Program-made: the position numbers and the translations under genes
The notes under the pieces: model-generated
The model's database searches: none
The model's input: only the letters and a program-made list of their open reading frames with translations
What the model was told of the DNA's origin: nothing
Shown here: positions 60,207 to 64,000 of the stretch, piece by piece
How the letters are laid out: each line of letters opens with the position of its first letter
How positions within the stretch are numbered: position 1 is the stretch's first letter
Assembly: GCA_965209105.1 (NCBI GenBank)
Contig: CBDBQB010000039.1
Span: 1 to 64,000, forward strand
Source: JAAELZ01 sp965209105
GTDB lineage: Bacteria > Pseudomonadota > Gammaproteobacteria > Arenicellales > Poriferihabitantaceae
Direction: 5' to 3'
DNA: 64,000 nucleotides

Positions 60207-61946
60207 ATGCATCCGCTAACTTCACGAATATTTCCGTTTCTATTGTGGTGGCCTAAGGTAAACCGCAATACCCTTCGGCACGATTGGATTGCGGGGCTAA
60301 CGGGGGCTGTTATTGTATTGCCACAAGGTGTTGCCTTTGCCACCATCGCAGGTATGCCGCCGGAATATGGGCTTTACGCGGGTATGGTGCCGGCGATCAT
60401 CGCCGCCCTGTTCGGATCTTCCTGGCACCTCGTTTCAGGCCCGACCACCGCGGCATCGGTGGTGATGTTTTCGGTACTCAGTGAATTGGCCGTTCCTGAA
60501 AGTGCCCGCTATATTGCATTGGCTCTGACCCTGACGTTTATGGTCGGCATCATGCAGATCGCCATGGGTATTGCCCACCTGGGAAGGCTGGTTAATTTTA
60601 TTTCGCATTCTGTGATCGTCGGCTTTACCGCAGGCGCTGCGCTGCTGATTGCGAGTAAGCAATTGAAAAACTTTATTGGTATCGAAACCCCAGTTGGACT
60701 CAACGTAGTCGAAAGTATTTACCACGCTGGCACACATATATCGGAGGCGCACTTAGAGACAACTCTGGTAGCACTGGTCACCTTAGGTGGCGGCATTTTA
60801 TGCAAACGCCTATATCCGAAATTTCCGTTTCTGGTGGTCGCCTTACTATTCGGTTCAATCACCGCTGCAATCATTAACCTACTCCAATCGAATTCAGGAT
60901 TGCTCATGGTTGGCGCATTGCCCGGTCAGCTTCCGCCATTATCATCGCCCAATTTAAACTTGTCTGTCATGCAAGAACTAATCCCTGCGGCGATTGCCAT
61001 AACGATTTTAGCCATCACCGAGGCCGTCTCGATTGCGCGTTCAATTGGGGTCAAGTCTGGGCAGCATATCGATGGAAATCAGGAATTCATCGGTCAGGGA
61101 TTGTCGAATGTCTGTGGTAGTTTTTTTTCTGGCTATGTCGCCACCGGCTCGTTCAATCGCAGTGGGGTCAACTATGATACCGGCGCTAGAACGCCGCTGG
61201 CTTCGATTTTTGCCGGTCTGTTGTTGATCGTCATTGTTTTGTTCGTCGCACCTCTGGCAATTTGGTTACCCAACGCCGCGATGGCGGGCATATTATTTCT
61301 AGTCGCTTGGTCGCTGATCGATTTTCATCATATCAAAACCATCGTCAAGGCCAGCTACCCTGAAACTTTGGTCATGGCAGTGACCTTTTTGGGTACTCTG
61401 ACGCTGGATCTCGATTTCGCCTTATTATTGGGTGTCATGTTTTCACTTGCGATGTACCTGAAACGCAGTGCCAAACCAGAGGTGCAGTCCAGAGTTCCAA
61501 ACCCCGCCAATCCAAAACGAAAATTTACGACTGACGCAAGCCTGCCTGAATGTCCACAGCTTAAAATGTTGCGCATTGACGGCAGTATTTTCTTTGGCTC
61601 CGTGGCGCATATTCGTGAGACTTTGACCAATATTCGAAATCAGAGCCCCGACCAGAAACACTTATTGCTGTTTTCGCAAAGCATTAGCATGATCGATGTG
61701 AGTGGTTCAGAGCTGATCGCCGAAGAAGTTAAACACCGTAGAAAAAAGGGAGGTAAGGTGTTTTTCCAATGCCTTAAGGATTCCGCTAAAGATGTCATGG
61801 AACGCGGTGGTTATCTGAAGGATTTAAGTCCCGAACCTATATTTACTTCCAAAGGTGATGCGCTAGAAAAAATATTTGATCATCTGGATAAAGATATTTG
61901 CAAACACTGTGACAAGCGTATTTTTAATGAATGTAAAGGATTCTAG
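60207..61946 (+). CDS. SulP-family anion transporter with STAS domain
   Basis: 579 residues. About 10-14 membrane helices fill residues 18-430. The SulP signature reads L-P-Q-G-V-A-F-A-x-I-A-G-x-P-P-E-Y-G-L-Y-A, and F-S-G-Y-V-A-T-G-S-F-N-R-S lies mid-protein. A STAS domain spans about 455-560 (D-G-S-I-F-F-G-S and M-I-D-V-S-G-S-E). The last 17 residues hold C-x2-C and a third cysteine (I-C-K-H-C-D-K ... E-C-K-G-F), unusual for SulP. Sulfate or bicarbonate is the likely substrate. Confidence 0.92.
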   Translation: MHPLTSRIFPFLLWWPKVNRNTLRHDWIAGLTGAVIVLPQGVAFATIAGMPPEYGLYAGMVPAIIAALFGSSWHLVSGPTTAASVVMFSVLSELAVPESARYIALALTLTFMVGIMQIAMGIAHLGRLVNFISHSVIVGFTAGAALLIASKQLKNFIGIETPVGLNVVESIYHAGTHISEAHLETTLVALVTLGGGILCKRLYPKFPFLVVALLFGSITAAIINLLQSNSGLLMVGALPGQLPPLSSPNLNLSVMQELIPAAIAITILAITEAVSIARSIGVKSGQHIDGNQEFIGQGLSNVCGSFFSGYVATGSFNRSGVNYDTGARTPLASIFAGLLLIVIVLFVAPLAIWLPNAAMAGILFLVAWSLIDFHHIKTIVKASYPETLVMAVTFLGTLTLDLDFALLLGVMFSLAMYLKRSAKPEVQSRVPNPANPKRKFTTDASLPECPQLKMLRIDGSIFFGSVAHIRETLTNIRNQSPDQKHLLLFSQSISMIDVSGSELIAEEVKHRRKKGGKVFFQCLKDSAKDVMERGGYLKDLSPEPIFTSKGDALEKIFDHLDKDICKHCDKRIFNECKGF

Positions 61947-62077
61947 GCTCAATTTCCTCATGCTTCGATCTATTGTGGTTCAAATTATTTTGGGTATGTC
62001 CCGCGTCTACTGGAGGTCTCACTGACTTTGCTACCATGACGTGTTCATCAATAAATTTCAGTTGATTGGGGGTTATT

Positions 62078-63625
62078 TTGGAGCCCCTTTTAATTTTAGT
62101 TGCCCTGATATTTGGATTTGCCGCTAAGCAAATAGGCCTGCCGCCACTGACCGGTTTTCTCGTCAGCGGATTTGTACTTTACTCACTTGGGGCGGTGCAA
62201 AGCGATGCGCTTCGATCACTATCTGAACTCGGCATTTCCTTGCTCTTGTTTACCATTGGGCTAAAACTGCGGGTGCGTAGTTTGATGCTGACCGAAATAT
62301 GGGCGGTAGGATCCCTTCACATGCTGATCTATACCTTGCTCATAAGCAGCCTACTCATGTTGATGACGGTTATCAGTCCGCACGGGTTTGAAACAATTGA
62401 CTGGCGTTCGGCCGCGGTGATTGCTTTTGCGCTCAGTTTTAGTAGCACAATATTTGCGATTAATATTTTAGAGGGCAGGGGGGAAATCAAGACGCGGCAT
62501 GGCCAAATAACGATTGGAATCCTAATTATTCAAGACGTGATTGCGGTGCTATTCCTAACCTTTGCCATGGGTAAGATCCCCAGCCCATGGGCTATTGGCT
62601 TGTTGGCATTGCCCTTGTTCAAGCCGTTGCTGGGTGGGTTGCTAAATCGAACCGGTCACGGTGAAATATTAGTCCTGTTTGGTATTACTGTTGCCATCGC
62701 GGGCGGCGAACTATTTGAATGGGTGGGTTTGAAAGCAGGTCTAGGAGCGCTGGTATTTGGTGTTTTATTGAGTGGCCATGTAAAAACCGCCGAACTAGCC
62801 AAAAGCCTGCTCAATTTCAAAAATATTTTCTTGATTGGTTTTTTCTTATCCATCGGTCTTGCAGGCTTGCCGAGCGTTTCTGATATTGCGATTGCAGCGA
62901 TGATGGTGTTTTTGTTTCTACCAATCAAAAGCTGGTTATATTTTGGATTGATGATCGGCTTTAAGCTTCGCGGTAGAACTGGTTTTCTGTCGAGCAATGA
63001 TTTGTCCAATTATAGTGAGTTCGGTCTGATCGTTGCCTCTGTTGCGGTTGGTGCGGGTTGGTTAGATTCACAATGGCTGACGATTATCGCCTTGGCGCTC
63101 ACGCTGAGCTTTATCGCAGCGGCGCTGTTCAACACGCAAATTCATCGCTTGTACGCGCATTTTGAGCACCACTTTCACCGCCTCGAACGACCGATTAGGT
63201 TAGTCCACGATCAAGCTGCCAATTTGGGTAATGCGAGTATATTAATTGTTGGGATGGGTCGAATAGGGCAGGGTGTCTATGACATCATGAACCAGGCCTA
63301 TCCCAAGGGGGTTTGCGGCATAGATGCGGACTCTGTCTGTGTTGAAGCATTACAAAGAAAGGGTGTTAATGCGCTAGTGGGTGACGCTGAAGATGTCGAC
63401 TTTTGGCAAGGTATACAAGTTGATAAACTCAAGTTAATAATGATTAGAGAGCTTTGCATTATCACAGCTTTTCCGCCGCTTCGTATGAATACTCCGTTTT
63501 TTGAGCGACACATGTGCATTTATCTTCGCAAAGGGGCTTTTCGACCCGATTCGATGGAATTAACACCATTTGAGGCGCCTTTTCCAAGGAAAGAGGCTGG
63601 TTTAATCGCCTTTCGTGGCCTTTAG
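62078..63625 (+). pseudogene. KefB-like cation:proton antiporter, 3' end replaced by IS
   Basis: The start is TTG at 62078, with GGGGG 5 bp upstream; TTG 62066 is an alternative. About 11-12 hydrophobic helices span residues 5-375 (L-L-L-F-T-I-G-L-K, D-V-I-A-V-L, G-A-L-V-F-G-V-L-L-S-G), the CPA2 antiporter fold. An RCK nucleotide-binding domain begins with G-M-G-R-I-G-Q-G-V-Y near 395. Native sequence stops at about 63446; the frame then reads about 60 codons into the IS before a stop at 63625. The transport domain is complete but the RCK regulatory domain is cut, so any residual product would be deregulated. Confidence 0.88.
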
Positions 63626-64000
63626 GCACAACTCACCTGCATTTTCCGGTATATCGACAGGCCACACTTGATGTTGTGGCTCATCGCGATCAGCTGCGCT
63701 CGGCATTTGTTTCGCTCCAAACCCATATAACGCGCTTTTGATAATCCGTGGTGAAGTTTCAGTAAGCCAAAGACACGCTCAACTGTCGAACGGATACCAG
63801 AACGTATTTTATTCGCCGCTTTCTGCGCATCACTCAATGGTGCGTTCCGATAAGCTCGATACAATATCTTGCTTTTCTTGCCGAGTCGCTCTTCATTCTT
63901 CTGGCTAGCATAGGCACTGTCAGCATAGACAGCAGATTCCTTGCCCGTCAATACCTCATCAAAATGCTGTGAGTCATGGTCGTTCGCTGGGCTATACGCC
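63447..64000. mobile_element. IS5-family insertion sequence, partial (runs off the window)
   Basis: The left terminus begins GAGAGCTTTGCATTA at 63447, directly at the break in the antiporter gene. The flanking host bases are ATTA, compatible with the T-N-A or short duplications of this family. The right end and duplication partner lie outside. About 175 bp of non-coding IS sequence separates the terminus from the transposase stop. The terminal 15 bases are identical to the two MITEs. Confidence 0.85.
63622..64000 (-). CDS. IS5-family DDE transposase, C-terminal part
   Basis: The frame is open to the window edge, so the N-terminus is outside. Visible are a segment A-N-D-H-D-S, the second catalytic aspartate in Y-A-D-S-A-Y, and the Y-x2-R-x3-E block as I-R-S-T-V-E-R-V-F-G-L-L-K near 60-70 residues before the end, followed by the L-E-R-N-K-C-R-A-Q-L-I-A-M-S-H-N-I-K tail. 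The catalytic residues in view look intact, so the element may be active. Confidence 0.92.
   Translation of the reverse strand, partial: AYSPANDHDSQHFDEVLTGKESAVYADSAYASQKNEERLGKKSKILYRAYRNAPLSDAQKAANKIRSGIRSTVERVFGLLKLHHGLSKARYMGLERNKCRAQLIAMSHNIKCGLSIYRKMQVSCA

Noticed and set aside
63447..63621. A novel C-terminal domain of the antiporter
   Set aside because: The residues after about 63446 are translation of the IS end in a chance frame, not homologous protein.

Overview
The window reads as chromosome of a gammaproteobacterium with moderate GC, tightly packed and mostly housekeeping. The evidence is gene content and gene order: glutamine-dependent NadE, HemW and HemJ, TrmL, the large single-chain PurL, DapA next to PurC, YrfG-ZapE, Rho followed by L31, PrmB, AlaC-MltD, CysG, SthA, YheS, FolE2, and an XseB-IspA-Dxs operon divergent from ParE. 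The order cannot be fixed by reading alone. No rRNA, tRNA or CRISPR array was seen.

Layout. (1) 1-3503: two adjacent P-loop ATPase genes, AT-rich, the second carrying seven near-identical 99-bp tandem repeats; this looks accessory. (2) 3509-10292: pyrC and a nudJ-like gene on the minus strand, then nadE, a GNAT gene, hemW, a slyD-like gene, hemJ and trmL on the plus strand. (3) 9858-17131: purL, purC, dapA, a lipoprotein and a copper chaperone. (4) 17408-23233: yrfG, zapE, rho, rpmE with a structured leader, a nuclease gene whose start contains the rpmE terminator, prmB and a lone Hpt gene. (5) 23375-34690: exporter, 2OG oxygenase, hybrid kinase, leuA, family 4 UDG, rimI, mltD, alaC, pdxH and a haem-type membrane protein. 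(6) 34764-42316: a cysteine-free DsrC/TusE relative, an acyltransferase-lipase pair, a FAD dehydrogenase with PPK2, and cysG. (7) 42573-45228: a Spy/CpxP-like protein with its own OmpR-type two-component pair and 10-bp-phased direct repeats upstream. (8) 45229-50614: sthA and moeB divergent from a CoxG-like gene, bracketed by two inverted copies of a 159-bp palindromic mobile element, next to a decayed GCS2 ligase gene. (9) 50922-61946: yheS, two lipoproteins (one a paralogue of the gene at 16149), folE2, dxs, ispA, xseB, parE and a SulP transporter. (10) 62078-64000: a KefB-like antiporter gene cut by an IS5-family insertion that runs out of the window.

The most notable thread is mobile DNA in the last 18 kb. 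The IS end at 63447 shares its terminal 15 bases with the two 159-bp elements, so those elements are probably non-autonomous relatives (MITEs). Both copies sit directly after a stop codon, in the same orientation relative to the gene they follow, and they differ partly by symmetric changes that keep the palindrome. Other points for follow-up are the two-ATPase module at the left edge, the Rho-independent terminator inside the nuclease signal peptide, the cysteine-free DsrC relative, and the Hpt protein with an altered phosphotransfer motif.
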